Below are positions 1-6,798 of a stretch of 14,950 nt of DNA, piece by piece. This DNA is from Deltaproteobacteria bacterium (GTDB lineage Bacteria > Bdellovibrionota_C > UBA2361 > SZUA-149 > JADYYL01): contig JADYYL010000369.1 in assembly GCA_020853655.1 (NCBI GenBank), positions 1-14,950 on the forward strand, read 5' to 3'. The notes below the pieces were generated by a model. The model was given only the letters and a program-made list of their open reading frames with translations, was not told where the DNA came from and did no database searches. The stretch's first letter is position 1, and the number at the start of each line of letters is the position of its first letter. Both the position numbers and the translations under genes were made by a program.

Positions 1-2
1 CG

Positions 3-371
3 CTTGAAGTACTCCTGAAGACGCTCCGCGAATTTCCGCTGAAGGCGCGGAAGCGAATCACGTTCGAATACGTGATGCTTGGCGGAGTAAATGATACCGA
101 CGACGATTTGAAGCGGATCCCCGAACTCATCGAAGGGATTCCCTCAAAGCTCAATTTAATTCCATATAACGAGAACGCGGGACTCGGCTTCAAGAGCTCA
201 CCGGTCGATCGCGTCCGTCACTTTCAGCGAGCCCTGCTCGACCGTGGCATCAACGCCACGATTCGTTGGTCGAAGGGCGACGATATCTCGGCGGCGTGTG
301 GACAACTCGCTACGGCAGAGCCCCGCGCTGCGCGCACTTCACAGAACGCTCCGGAAGCGCCCTTGGCCTAA
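3..371 (+). CDS. rlmN: RlmN, dual-specificity RNA A-methyltransferase, C-terminal part
   Basis: The reading frame is open from the left edge, so the N-terminus and the radical-SAM CxxxC cluster lie outside the window. RlmN is a cytoplasmic radical-SAM enzyme that methylates C2 of A2503 in 23S rRNA and A37 of some tRNAs. Seen here are the family's late motifs: FEYVMLGGVND, then LNLIPYNE, then GDDISAACGQL. The Cys in the last motif (codon 297-299) matches the conserved cysteine that carries the methyl group in the known mechanism. The protein ends with a short Ala/Pro-rich tail. No obvious terminator follows. The family call is firm; only the last 122 codons are visible. Confidence 0.93.
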   Translation, partial: LEVLLKTLREFPLKARKRITFEYVMLGGVNDTDDDLKRIPELIEGIPSKLNLIPYNENAGLGFKSSPVDRVRHFQRALLDRGINATIRWSKGDDISAACGQLATAEPRAARTSQNAPEAPLA

Positions 372-707
372 CGCCGGGAAACTCGCACAACAATGTCACG
401 TCTCGCCAGGGCACCCTCACGATGGCGATGCTGCCACCTCCACCGAGAGCGGCGCTGAAGATTGGCGGTTCGCCCGCGTCGGCGTCAGGGACACCCACAA
501 GCGCAGTTCCCCTGTGTGAGCGCCTTGCCGTTTAACCCCTCCGAATCTCAAGGGATATTTCCGTCACGAAAGGGAGTCTCTCCGGCATCTCTGAAGTCCT
601 CGATCTCATCGGAATACAGGGGAACTCGGTGTCGAGAGCCCGTCCCATTCGGCGTGGCGCTTCGACGTTACTGCCATTGATGAGCGAATCTTCAGGGTAT
701 CGGATCA
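372..707. other. Intergenic gap between rlmN and the kinase gene
   Basis: This 336-base gap holds no reading frame that resembles a protein. It contains a perfect 11-base inverted repeat: AGTTCCCCTGT at 505-515 and ACAGGGGAACT at 616-626, arms 100 bases apart. Two tandem TGA codons (678-683) in the frame of the downstream kinase close that frame, so no hidden sensor domain precedes the kinase in frame. I found no convincing -35/-10 pair or terminator. Confidence 0.5.
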
Positions 708-1823
708 TTGGACCAGACAACCTCACCAGATGTGCGGGCAGAGATCTCTCGAATCGTGGGAAACATCACTCACGAACTGAAGACTCCGCTCCATTCGATC
801 CTGGCGATCGCCCAGCTCCTCCGATCCGAGGTCGACGGCGTGCTCAACTCCGAGCAGCGCCGACAGGTCGAGATGATTCTGAAGAATGGCGACTCGCTGC
901 TCGAGTTGATCACGCACCTCCTGCAGTACAGCGATCTGGAGTCGGGGACGCGGCGCGCTCAGTATGAAGAGTTCAAACCCAAAGAGTTCCTTGAGGAGCT
1001 TCGACTGACGGTCGAGCCGATTGCTCAGAAAGGCGGGATTACCATCGAGGCGAACTTCGGACAGCTGGCCGGTATGTTTGTCAGCGACAGGCGTCTCCTT
1101 CGCCAAGCCATCTCGAACTTGATCAGCAACGCTCTGAAGTTCTCTCCGCGCGGCGGCCATCTCGCACTCTATGCGGCGACGCTCCACGATGGATCGCTCC
1201 TCGTCGAAGTGGCGGACAGCGGCATCGGAATTCCGCAGGAAGCCCAGGAGATGATCTTCAGCGAATTCTATCAAGTGGAGCGCACCGATGCGCGCCGCTA
1301 CGGTGGTGTGGGACTCGGGCTCACACTCGTCAAGACGGCGCTTGAGCTGCTGGGAGGAAAGATTGAACTGCGCAGCGAAGTCGGACAGGCGAGTCTCTTT
1401 CGCGTGACAATTCCTAATGCTCCAGAGCGATTGAAGCGAAGGCGAATACTTGTTGTGGATGCCGATTCCGCGATCTGTCTCGCGCTGGAGTCCAGCTTTC
1501 GGAAGGAGGGGTTCGAAGTCGAATGCGGAGGGGACGCGGATCGGATTGAATCTCGTGTCGCGGAGTTTCGACCGGAACTGATCATCCTGGATATCCGAGG
1601 GTTCGACGCTTCCGGGGTGCGAGCGCTCCAGCACACAACCGCGAGTAGTTGGGGGCGGGACATCCCGGTGATGGTGATGTCGAGCGTCGACGGCGCGAAG
1701 GAGCGCTCCAGAGCATTCGAACTCGGGGCAGCCGACTACATGGTGAAACCATTCGACCTCGCGGAGCTGCTCGCCAGGGTGCGGCTGCAGCTCGAACGCG
1801 TGACGCTCAAGAGCGTGGCTTAA
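708..1823 (+). CDS. Hybrid histidine kinase without sensor domain (HisKA-HATPase-receiver)
   Basis: A cytoplasmic hybrid sensor kinase of 371 residues. The dimerisation/phosphoacceptor helix comes almost at once (NITHELKTPL, His22). The ATPase domain follows: N-box SNLISNALKFSP (about 136-147), G1 DSGIGIP (170-176), F-box FSEFYQVE and G2 GGVGLGL (199-205). A receiver domain spans about 245-365, with Asp251 and Asp253, likely phosphoacceptor Asp295, Ser325 and Lys347. There is no membrane segment, PAS or GAF domain, so input probably comes through a partner or through the receiver. The start is TTG at 708, the only ATG, GTG or TTG between the tandem upstream stops and the catalytic motifs. The next gene, an NtrC-type activator, starts nine bases after the stop, so the two are probably co-transcribed and form a pair (inference). 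Confidence 0.9.
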   Translation: MDQTTSPDVRAEISRIVGNITHELKTPLHSILAIAQLLRSEVDGVLNSEQRRQVEMILKNGDSLLELITHLLQYSDLESGTRRAQYEEFKPKEFLEELRLTVEPIAQKGGITIEANFGQLAGMFVSDRRLLRQAISNLISNALKFSPRGGHLALYAATLHDGSLLVEVADSGIGIPQEAQEMIFSEFYQVERTDARRYGGVGLGLTLVKTALELLGGKIELRSEVGQASLFRVTIPNAPERLKRRRILVVDADSAICLALESSFRKEGFEVECGGDADRIESRVAEFRPELIILDIRGFDASGVRALQHTTASSWGRDIPVMVMSSVDGAKERSRAFELGAADYMVKPFDLAELLARVRLQLERVTLKSVA

Positions 1824-1832
1824 TGGAGCGCC

Positions 1833-3245
1833 ATGACAACTGACAAACAGCTCATTCTCATCGTCGACGACAACGAGGACGCTCGTTACGCTCTCGAACG
1901 CATCGTGGCGCATAGCGGCTACTCCGTGCTCGGCGCGAGCTCGGGCCCCGATGCCCTCGAGAAGGCGCGTCATTCTCGACCAGCACTGATTTTCCTCGAT
2001 CTGATGATGCCGGGCATGGACGGTTTCGAAGTCACTCGCAAGTTGAAGAACGACGACGATCTCAAGTTCACGCCGATCATTCTCGTGACGGCGAGAGATT
2101 CCTACGCGGATATTGCTCAAGGTCTCGATCAGGGAGCGGACGATTACATCGTGAAGCCGTTCCGTACCGAAGAATTGCTCGCGCGATTGCGTGCCGCGCT
2201 GCGCCTGAAGCATCTCTATTCGGAGCTTCGCGACACTCAGGAAACGAATACGCTCCTCATGTCGGAGCTTTCCGGACGCTTCGATCCGGGGGCGATGATC
2301 GGGTCGAGTCCCGCCATGCGGAGGACCTTTGCGCTTCTCGATAAAGTCAGCGCCGCCGACGCTCCCGTGCTGATCTCCGGAGAATCCGGCACAGGGAAAG
2401 AGCTCGCAGCGCGTGCCATCCACTTCAACTCGACTCGGCGTTCCAAGCCATTTATAGCGCGAAACTGCGCGGCGATGAGCGAGCACTTGCTTGAGTCAGA
2501 ACTCTTCGGCCACACCAAAGGGGCATTCACGAGCGCGATTCGCGATCAGAAGGGGATCTTCGAGGCCGCCGACGGCGGGACGTTGTTTCTTGACGAGATC
2601 GGAGAGATGTCGTTGTCCCTTCAGCCCAAACTGCTCCGGGTGCTGCAGGAGGGAACGTTCACTCCGGTCGGGAGTATGGTCGAGAAGAAGGTGAGCGTTC
2701 GAGTGCTGGCCGCGACGAACCGCAACCTTGAGCAGATGGTCGATTCGAAGACGTTTCGTGAGGACCTCTTCTATCGTCTCAGCGTGGTGAACATCGAGCT
2801 TCCTCGCCTCGCGGACCGACGCGAAGACATTCCAGCGCTCGTCGATTTCTTCCTTTCCCGAGGCGCAGACGCGAGGGCGGAGAAGAAGAAACCCATCAGC
2901 CCGGAGGCGATGCGAGCGTTGGTGGAGCACGTCTGGCGGGGGAACGTCCGGGAGCTGCAGAACGAAATAGAGCGGATGTGCATCCTGGGCAGCGATGACA
3001 CCGTTCTTGGGGTCGATCTGCTCTCTGATCGGGTTCGCCGCGGCCTCTCGAGCGAAGCACCAGCGACGGACGATGCCCGAGCGGGATTGAAGTCAGAGGT
3101 CGAAGCGCTCGAGCGAAAGCTCATCATCGCCGCGCTCGAGAAGAGCGAATGGAACAAATCAGACGCTGCGCGTCAGCTCGGGATCAGTCGAAGTAACCTG
3201 CTTGAAAAGGTGAAGAGCTACGGACTCAAGGAACCGAGCGAGTAA
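1833..3245 (+). CDS. NtrC-family response regulator, AAA+ sigma54 activator with GAFTSA loop
   Basis: A 470-residue transcription activator with three domains. The receiver (about 6-122) has Asp12, Asp13, phosphoacceptor Asp56, Thr86 and Lys108. The AAA+ domain (about 155-385) shows Walker A GESGTGKE (183-190), Walker B TLFLDEIG (250-257), sensor-I Asn296, arginine-finger region FREDLFYRL (308-316) and sensor-II GNVREL (370-375). A Fis-type helix-turn-helix (about 441-465) ends the protein. Known family role: after phosphorylation it oligomerises, hydrolyses ATP and remodels sigma54-RNA polymerase. The sigma54-contact loop reads GAFTSA (230-235) where the consensus is GAFTGA. The start is ATG with GGAG four bases before it. 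It lies directly behind the hybrid kinase, its likely phosphodonor. No target promoter was recognised in the window. Confidence 0.93.
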   Translation: MTTDKQLILIVDDNEDARYALERIVAHSGYSVLGASSGPDALEKARHSRPALIFLDLMMPGMDGFEVTRKLKNDDDLKFTPIILVTARDSYADIAQGLDQGADDYIVKPFRTEELLARLRAALRLKHLYSELRDTQETNTLLMSELSGRFDPGAMIGSSPAMRRTFALLDKVSAADAPVLISGESGTGKELAARAIHFNSTRRSKPFIARNCAAMSEHLLESELFGHTKGAFTSAIRDQKGIFEAADGGTLFLDEIGEMSLSLQPKLLRVLQEGTFTPVGSMVEKKVSVRVLAATNRNLEQMVDSKTFREDLFYRLSVVNIELPRLADRREDIPALVDFFLSRGADARAEKKKPISPEAMRALVEHVWRGNVRELQNEIERMCILGSDDTVLGVDLLSDRVRRGLSSEAPATDDARAGLKSEVEALERKLIIAALEKSEWNKSDAARQLGISRSNLLEKVKSYGLKEPSE

Positions 3246-3246
3246 A

Positions 3247-4656
3247 CTACTCGCTCGTTCGCATCGCGCTGGTGGGAAGCGGAACGTTCAGCAACTGACA
3301 GATCGCTGGCAATTGTTGTTGCAGTACCTCAAAGGTATTCAGCTCTGGATCGTCGAGCACGCGCTCGTGAAGCGCCCGAAGAATCTCGCCGATGTGAGGC
3401 CCCGCTTCAAAGCCCAGGGCCAGCAGGTCTTTCCCGCGGAGAGCGAGGCTCGAGAGCGGTGACACCGAAGGTCCGGCTTGAACCTTGGCGATCGCTTCCT
3501 CAAACTGTTTCATTCGCTCATCGACCTCATCCGAGTCGATCTTGCAGGCCTTGGTATCCGCAACTTTTAGCTCCTTCCAAAGTTCGAAGAGATCTCCCGT
3601 GTCGCGAAGCAATCGGCGAAGTCCCGGTGGCCCGGCCTCGATTGGACGCATATGGAGTCGAACGAGCGACGTGACTTGGTCGTTCACGTCGTTGGAATAG
3701 CGCAGACGCTCGAGAGCATCCCGAGTCATGTCCGCCCCAATGACCTCGTGTCTGAAGAAGTGCCGATCTCCGGTGACGGCATCGACGGTCATGGTCGGCG
3801 GCTTCCCGATGTCGTGGAAAAGCGCCGAGAGTCGAAGGACGAGGTCCGGGCGAGTTCGTTCGACCACCTCGAGGGTGTGCACGAAGACATCCGCTTTGTG
3901 AAAACGGTTCTGCTCAAAGCCTGCGCAGGTGGCAAGCTCTGGGAGAAAGATCTCGAGGATGCCGAGGTCGAGTAAAGATTGCAGACCATCTGCCGGGCGC
4001 GGCGAGACTATAATTTTCGAAAACTCTTCGCGGATTCGTTCAACGCTCACACCAGAAAGGAGCGTGGCGAGCTGACCTGCCGCCTGCTTCGTCTCCTCAT
4101 CAATCAAGAAACCTAACTCAGCGGCGAAGCGAATCATCCGGATGATTCGGAGAGGATCTTCCCGAAAGCGCTGCTCGGCATCGCCTGCCGCACGAATTCG
4201 TCGCGCCTGGATGTCCGCCACCCCGCCGAGCGGATCGACGATGGCACCGCGCTGCACGCTCCACGCGAGGGCATTCATCGTGAAGTCGCGCAGTGCGAGA
4301 TCTTGTTCGATAGAGTTCCCGGCGACGACGCGCTTCTCGGTCGAGATTCCCGGAGCCCGAAACGTGGTGATCTCGACCGGTTCCGATCCCACCTCGACAA
4401 GTGCGGTGACGGTTTGGTGCGCAAGGCCGGTCGGGATCACGCGGATTGACGCTCGCTCGAGTCGCTGAACGACTTCGTCAGGAAGAAGCTTCGTTGCAAA
4501 ATCGAGGTCATGCGTCTCGCGGCCAAGGAAAGCATCGCGAATGGAACCACCAACGAGGTGCAGCTCCGCATCTGCGCCGAGTGCAGCAACGATTGGGGCA
4601 ATGTCGGGGCGTTCAAGTGCCCGGGCGAGCGCCAAAATGGGATCGGTCGTTAGCAT
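3247..4656 (-). CDS. cca: tRNA nucleotidyltransferase / poly(A) polymerase family with HD domain
   Basis: A class II nucleotidyltransferase of 469 residues from the chosen ATG at 4656. Motifs counted from that start: GGSIRD (36-41), the metal-binding pair Asp50/Asp52 in HDLDFAT, LRDFTMNA (122-129), the EDPLR region (about 167-171), and an HD-domain motif LFHDIGKP with His281-Asp282. Members add CCA, or only A or CC, to tRNA 3' ends, and some are poly(A) polymerases; sequence alone does not separate these here. Both tRNA genes nearby lack an encoded CCA, so a CCA-completing enzyme is needed in this genome. The frame stays open to a GTG at 4725, but neither start has a good ribosome site. The ATG gives a normal distance to the GGxxRD motif and leaves the parS-like site non-coding. 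It ends one base from the stop of the convergent activator gene. Confidence 0.88.
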   Translation of the reverse strand: MLTTDPILALARALERPDIAPIVAALGADAELHLVGGSIRDAFLGRETHDLDFATKLLPDEVVQRLERASIRVIPTGLAHQTVTALVEVGSEPVEITTFRAPGISTEKRVVAGNSIEQDLALRDFTMNALAWSVQRGAIVDPLGGVADIQARRIRAAGDAEQRFREDPLRIIRMIRFAAELGFLIDEETKQAAGQLATLLSGVSVERIREEFSKIIVSPRPADGLQSLLDLGILEIFLPELATCAGFEQNRFHKADVFVHTLEVVERTRPDLVLRLSALFHDIGKPPTMTVDAVTGDRHFFRHEVIGADMTRDALERLRYSNDVNDQVTSLVRLHMRPIEAGPPGLRRLLRDTGDLFELWKELKVADTKACKIDSDEVDERMKQFEEAIAKVQAGPSVSPLSSLALRGKDLLALGFEAGPHIGEILRALHERVLDDPELNTFEVLQQQLPAICQLLNVPLPTSAMRTSE

Positions 4657-4698
4657 GTCGGCAGTATACGTGAGTTCGCGCGGAGCGGGAATTTCCAG

Positions 4699-4714
4699 GG
4701 TTTCGCGTGAAACT
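4699..4714. promoter_or_regulatory. parS-like site (candidate ParB-binding sequence)
   Basis: The 16-mer GGTTTCGCGTGAAACT matches the known bacterial chromosomal parS consensus TGTTTCACGTGAAACA at 13 of 16 positions. Within the inner 14-mer (4700-4713) the match is 13 of 14, and the half-sites GTTTC/GAAAC are intact. It sits between the HNH gene stop and the likely ATG of the nucleotidyltransferase gene. Such sites are bound by ParB for origin segregation and SMC loading and usually lie near oriC. Only one strong copy is seen here and no parAB gene is in the window, so binding is inferred from sequence alone. Confidence 0.5.
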
Positions 4715-4740
4715 CCGACGAACACCGCAGCGGATGGGAC

Positions 4741-5259
4741 TTAATCGAGGTCCTCTGACGGGTCGAGGAACGTGTACCAGGACGAGGGGAGGTTGTGATA
4801 GAAGCGCATCGTGATCACCGGGAGCCAGTCGGGCTCAAACGGATCCTGACGGAGTGCCATGCGTGCCTGAATCGGTGTGCGGCCGCCCTTTCGACGGTTG
4901 CACGGATGGCAGGCAGCAACGACGTTGAACCAATGGGTCGTTCCGCCCTGCGAACGGGGGAGCACATGATCCATCGTCGCATCTGAGTTGGAAAGATGTC
5001 GACCGCAGTACTGGCAGGAGAATCCGTCGCGCGCGAGAAGGTTGATGCGTGTGAGAGGTGGCTTTCGACGCGCGAGTTTAACGTAACGAAGCAGCCTGAC
5101 GACTGCCGGCATCTTCAGCGCCAGTGAAACGGAATGGATTTCGCGGTCGTAGTTTTCAACGACCTCGACCTTGCCGAGAAACAAGAGAGTGACCGCTCTT
5201 TGCCAAGAGATCACCTTGATCGGCTCGAAGCTGGCATTCAGGAGCAGTGTAGCTTCCAA
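4741..5259 (-). CDS. HNH endonuclease family protein
   Basis: A 172-residue protein of the stand-alone HNH family. The N-terminal part (1-70) carries the typical opening LLNASFEPIKVISWQRAV. The HNH core follows: two zinc-ligand pairs, CQYC (Cys82, Cys85) and CHPC (Cys117, Cys120), the catalytic-type DH pair at 97-98, Asn112, and the NRRKGG segment (121-126). The family cleaves nucleic acids in some members, but the role of this widespread subgroup is not established, and no restriction or toxin partner is adjacent. The start is TTG at 5259 with AGAAGG about 11 bases upstream, and it matches the usual N-terminus of relatives. The nucleotidyltransferase gene follows in the same direction after an 84-base gap, so co-transcription is likely. 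Confidence 0.88.
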   Translation of the reverse strand: MEATLLLNASFEPIKVISWQRAVTLLFLGKVEVVENYDREIHSVSLALKMPAVVRLLRYVKLARRKPPLTRINLLARDGFSCQYCGRHLSNSDATMDHVLPRSQGGTTHWFNVVAACHPCNRRKGGRTPIQARMALRQDPFEPDWLPVITMRFYHNLPSSWYTFLDPSEDLD

Positions 5260-5428
5260 ACGGTAAAGCGCCTTCTCATCCGTGCTGCAGCGTAGCCGAA
5301 GTGGATTCCCCGGTGCGCCGTAACACTCGTTCGCTTCTGTCGCCGCGACCGCCTCAAATTCCGCGATCGCAGTGTGTCCTCTTTGCCAGAGAGAACCGAA
5401 TACTTAATAGGTCGGTATTCCTACGGAT

Positions 5429-5458
5429 ATTCTAAAGCTATTGGCTTTCGATAGACAA
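5429..5458 (-). promoter_or_regulatory. Candidate sigma70-type promoter for the HNH-cca operon
   Basis: Read on the minus strand there is a -35-like TTGTCT (5458-5453, four of six matches), an 18-base spacer, and a -10-like TAGAAT (5434-5429, five of six). Transcription from it would leave a leader of roughly 160 bases before the TTG start. The inverted repeat at 5398-5420 would overlap the start site and early leader. Confidence 0.4.
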
Positions 5459-5539
5459 TCCACTGTTTTGATGCGGTCAGGGGGTAACAGGAAGCGCCCG
5501 CTTTTCTTCAAAACGATGCGTTAATCACGACTCTGAGGG

Positions 5540-5568
5540 TTGACCCATCTCTTCCGAAAGATTAGGTT
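5540..5568 (+). promoter_or_regulatory. Candidate promoter for the tRNA-Ile/tRNA-Ala unit
   Basis: A -35-like TTGACC (5540-5545, five of six matches) lies 17 bases before a poor -10-like TAGGTT (5563-5568). It would start transcription some 70 bases before tRNA-Ile. The weak -10 keeps this tentative. Confidence 0.3.
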
Positions 5569-5646
5569 TTTGCCTCCCTTTTTCCGAAAGACCGCTGGGG
5601 CATCGACGGACGTGAGTCCGTGGTTACCGAGCGGGGGCGAGGATGG

Positions 5647-5722
5647 GGGCCTGTAGCTCAGCTTTGGTGAGAGCGCACGCCTGATAAGCGTGAGGTCGGA
5701 AGTTCGAATCTTCCCAGGCCCA
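5647..5722 (+). tRNA. tRNA-Ile (GAT)
   Basis: A full cloverleaf folds. The acceptor GGGCCTG (5647-5653) pairs with CAGGCCC (5715-5721). The D stem is GCTC/GAGC, and the anticodon stem CACGC/GCGTG holds loop CTGATAA with anticodon GAT. The T stem GGAAG/CTTCC holds loop TTCGAAT. The discriminator is A5722. The next bases are TTC, so CCA is not encoded and must be added after transcription. It is followed 70 bases later by tRNA-Ala. Confidence 0.97.
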
Positions 5723-5792
5723 TTCAAAAGAGGCCCTAGCGACGGACCCCGTAGGGAGGCCGACGCAAAAGGTGACTCGCCCGAATTCTTAC

Positions 5793-5865
<73 letters not shown>

Positions 5866-5958
5866 CATTTTCAGTTCGATTTTTCAGACCGCGGATTCCA
5901 TTACACATCTTCCGTTTCGGGCGGGAGGAAAGTGGGGCGCCAGGAAGCGGCTCTGCTC

Positions 5959-5985
5959 ACCGGGGTCGTTTGCCTTTACCCCGGT
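5959..5985. repeat. 8-bp inverted repeat (hairpin 1)
   Basis: Perfect arms ACCGGGGT (5959-5966) and ACCCCGGT (5978-5985) flank an 11-base loop. It lies about 94 bases after tRNA-Ala. It could help end the tRNA transcript or fold in a leader; without a T-run, terminator function is unproven. Confidence 0.55.
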
Positions 5986-6055
5986 TGGGATATCCTTCGC
6001 CGTGAATCTCTCCGCTCTCTGCTAACTTTTTCCAACACCATGTGTTGTCCTGTTT

Positions 6056-6089
6056 CACTTCTCTCCGCCGTCTTCGGTGCGGAGAAGTG
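6056..6089. repeat. Long imperfect hairpin (hairpin 3)
   Basis: CACTTC (6056-6061) pairs with GAAGTG (6084-6089) and TCCGC (6064-6068) with GCGGA (6079-6083). A two-base bulge (6062-6063) lies on the left arm. The closing loop contains CTTCGG. A smaller perfect hairpin (6033-6047) lies just upstream. No T-run follows. Confidence 0.55.
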
Positions 6090-6216
6090 GAACATCACAG
6101 CGGCGAATGAGGTTTTCGCCCCGCTCCCCCCTTGGATATCATCGAGTCAGCAGTGGACATCCGCTCCAGTGTTGGCTCGATGGAATGAACCTCGGCCGGA
6201 TTGAGAGGAGAGTGGT

Positions 6217-6798
6217 GTGGTCATGACACATTCGGAACTGTCAGGGGAGGACACCGTTCGCGGGTTTTACGCAGGGCGCGATCTCTTGGGCTTTGTCGGG
6301 ACTCAGCTCGTTGTGACGCCCGTTGGCGGTTGGCTCTTCGACGCGGAATCAAGGGCTCTCATCCGCGAGATGCTGGCTCTGCACGCATCCGTGGCTGCGG
6401 TCGCGGAGCTGGCCTGGAGGACGATCGATTTCGGTCGCGTCATTGGGAAGAGCGACGTAGTCGAGACCGACGAGAGCGAGGAAGGGATTCTCTACGCGCC
6501 GATCAGCGTCTCTCAGGGGATCTGCCTGCGAATGCTGCGCGGCGTACAGATGCACGACACGACAAAGGTGACGTTCCGACTCGACCCGGTGCCGCAGTGG
6601 CCCGACGTGCTCGAACTCGCGTTCTTCTTCGGCGAAGGGCTTCCGGAGCCGACGAGCGCGCATGCGCAATCGAGCGTCGAGAACTGGCAAATGTCGTGCG
6701 AGTTCTGGCGATGCCACGCGAGGCAGCTCTACACCCACAGTGGCGTAACGCAGTTCACCCGCGAGGAGTTCTTCGGCCGGGAGCCAGCGGTTCGCTGA
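6217..6798 (+). CDS. Conserved-looking hypothetical protein, 193 aa
   Basis: I do not recognise this protein. It has 193 residues and no signal peptide or membrane segment. A mixed alpha/beta pattern is suggested: a strand-like TQLVVTPVGGWLF (about 29-41), a helix (43-67), an acidic patch (TDESEE, 84-89), a second strand region (91-99), and an aromatic-rich C-terminal part (LELAFFFGEG, CEFWRCHARQLY). Cys103, Cys161 and Cys166 are present but not in a known metal motif. The start is GTG at 6217, six bases after AGGAG (6206-6210); ATG at 6223 is the alternative. Codon and base use look like the neighbours. It stands alone between two hairpin-rich gaps, so context gives no function. Confidence 0.7.
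   Translation: MVMTHSELSGEDTVRGFYAGRDLLGFVGTQLVVTPVGGWLFDAESRALIREMLALHASVAAVAELAWRTIDFGRVIGKSDVVETDESEEGILYAPISVSQGICLRMLRGVQMHDTTKVTFRLDPVPQWPDVLELAFFFGEGLPEPTSAHAQSSVENWQMSCEFWRCHARQLYTHSGVTQFTREEFFGREPAVR

Larger units (their letters stand above)
5260..5646. other. Divergent gap between the HNH gene and the tRNA genes
   Basis: No protein-coding frame is supported. It holds a candidate minus-strand promoter (5429-5458), a candidate plus-strand promoter for the tRNAs (5540-5568), and an inverted repeat GAATAC/GTATTC (5398-5403, 5415-5420) next to the minus-strand promoter that could be an operator. There is also a small hairpin AAAGC/GCTTT at about 5435-5449 and a direct repeat TTCCGAAAGA at 5552-5561 and 5582-5591, exactly 30 bases apart. 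Confidence 0.45.
5866..6216. other. Structured gap between tRNA-Ala and the 193-aa gene
   Basis: I see no credible protein in these 351 bases. Three hairpins stand in a row: ACCGGGGT/ACCCCGGT (5959-5966 with 5978-5985, 11-base loop), CAACAC/GTGTTG (6033-6038 with 6042-6047), and a long one at 6056-6089. None is followed by a T-run, so they are not textbook intrinsic terminators. A possible TATCCT -10 element lies near 5991-5996 but has no good -35. Confidence 0.45.

Noticed and set aside
462..680. Frame of 72 codons before the kinase, in the same frame, as a lost sensor domain
   Set aside because: The product is basic, low in complexity, has no sensor or membrane features, and is closed by two tandem TGA codons.
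723..2486. Open frame of 587 codons on the minus strand across the kinase and activator genes
   Set aside because: It is antisense to two genes with complete conserved motifs, and its composition (His- and Arg-rich) shows no protein family.
3306..3322. Sigma54-like CTGGCA...TTGCA sequence
   Set aside because: The GG-to-GC spacing is 11 instead of 10 bases, and it lies inside the 3' end of the cca gene with no gene to serve.
5521..5727. Minus-strand frame encoding a peptide with GKIRTSDLTLIRRALSP
   Set aside because: This is the well-known false protein produced by reading tRNA-Ile antisense.
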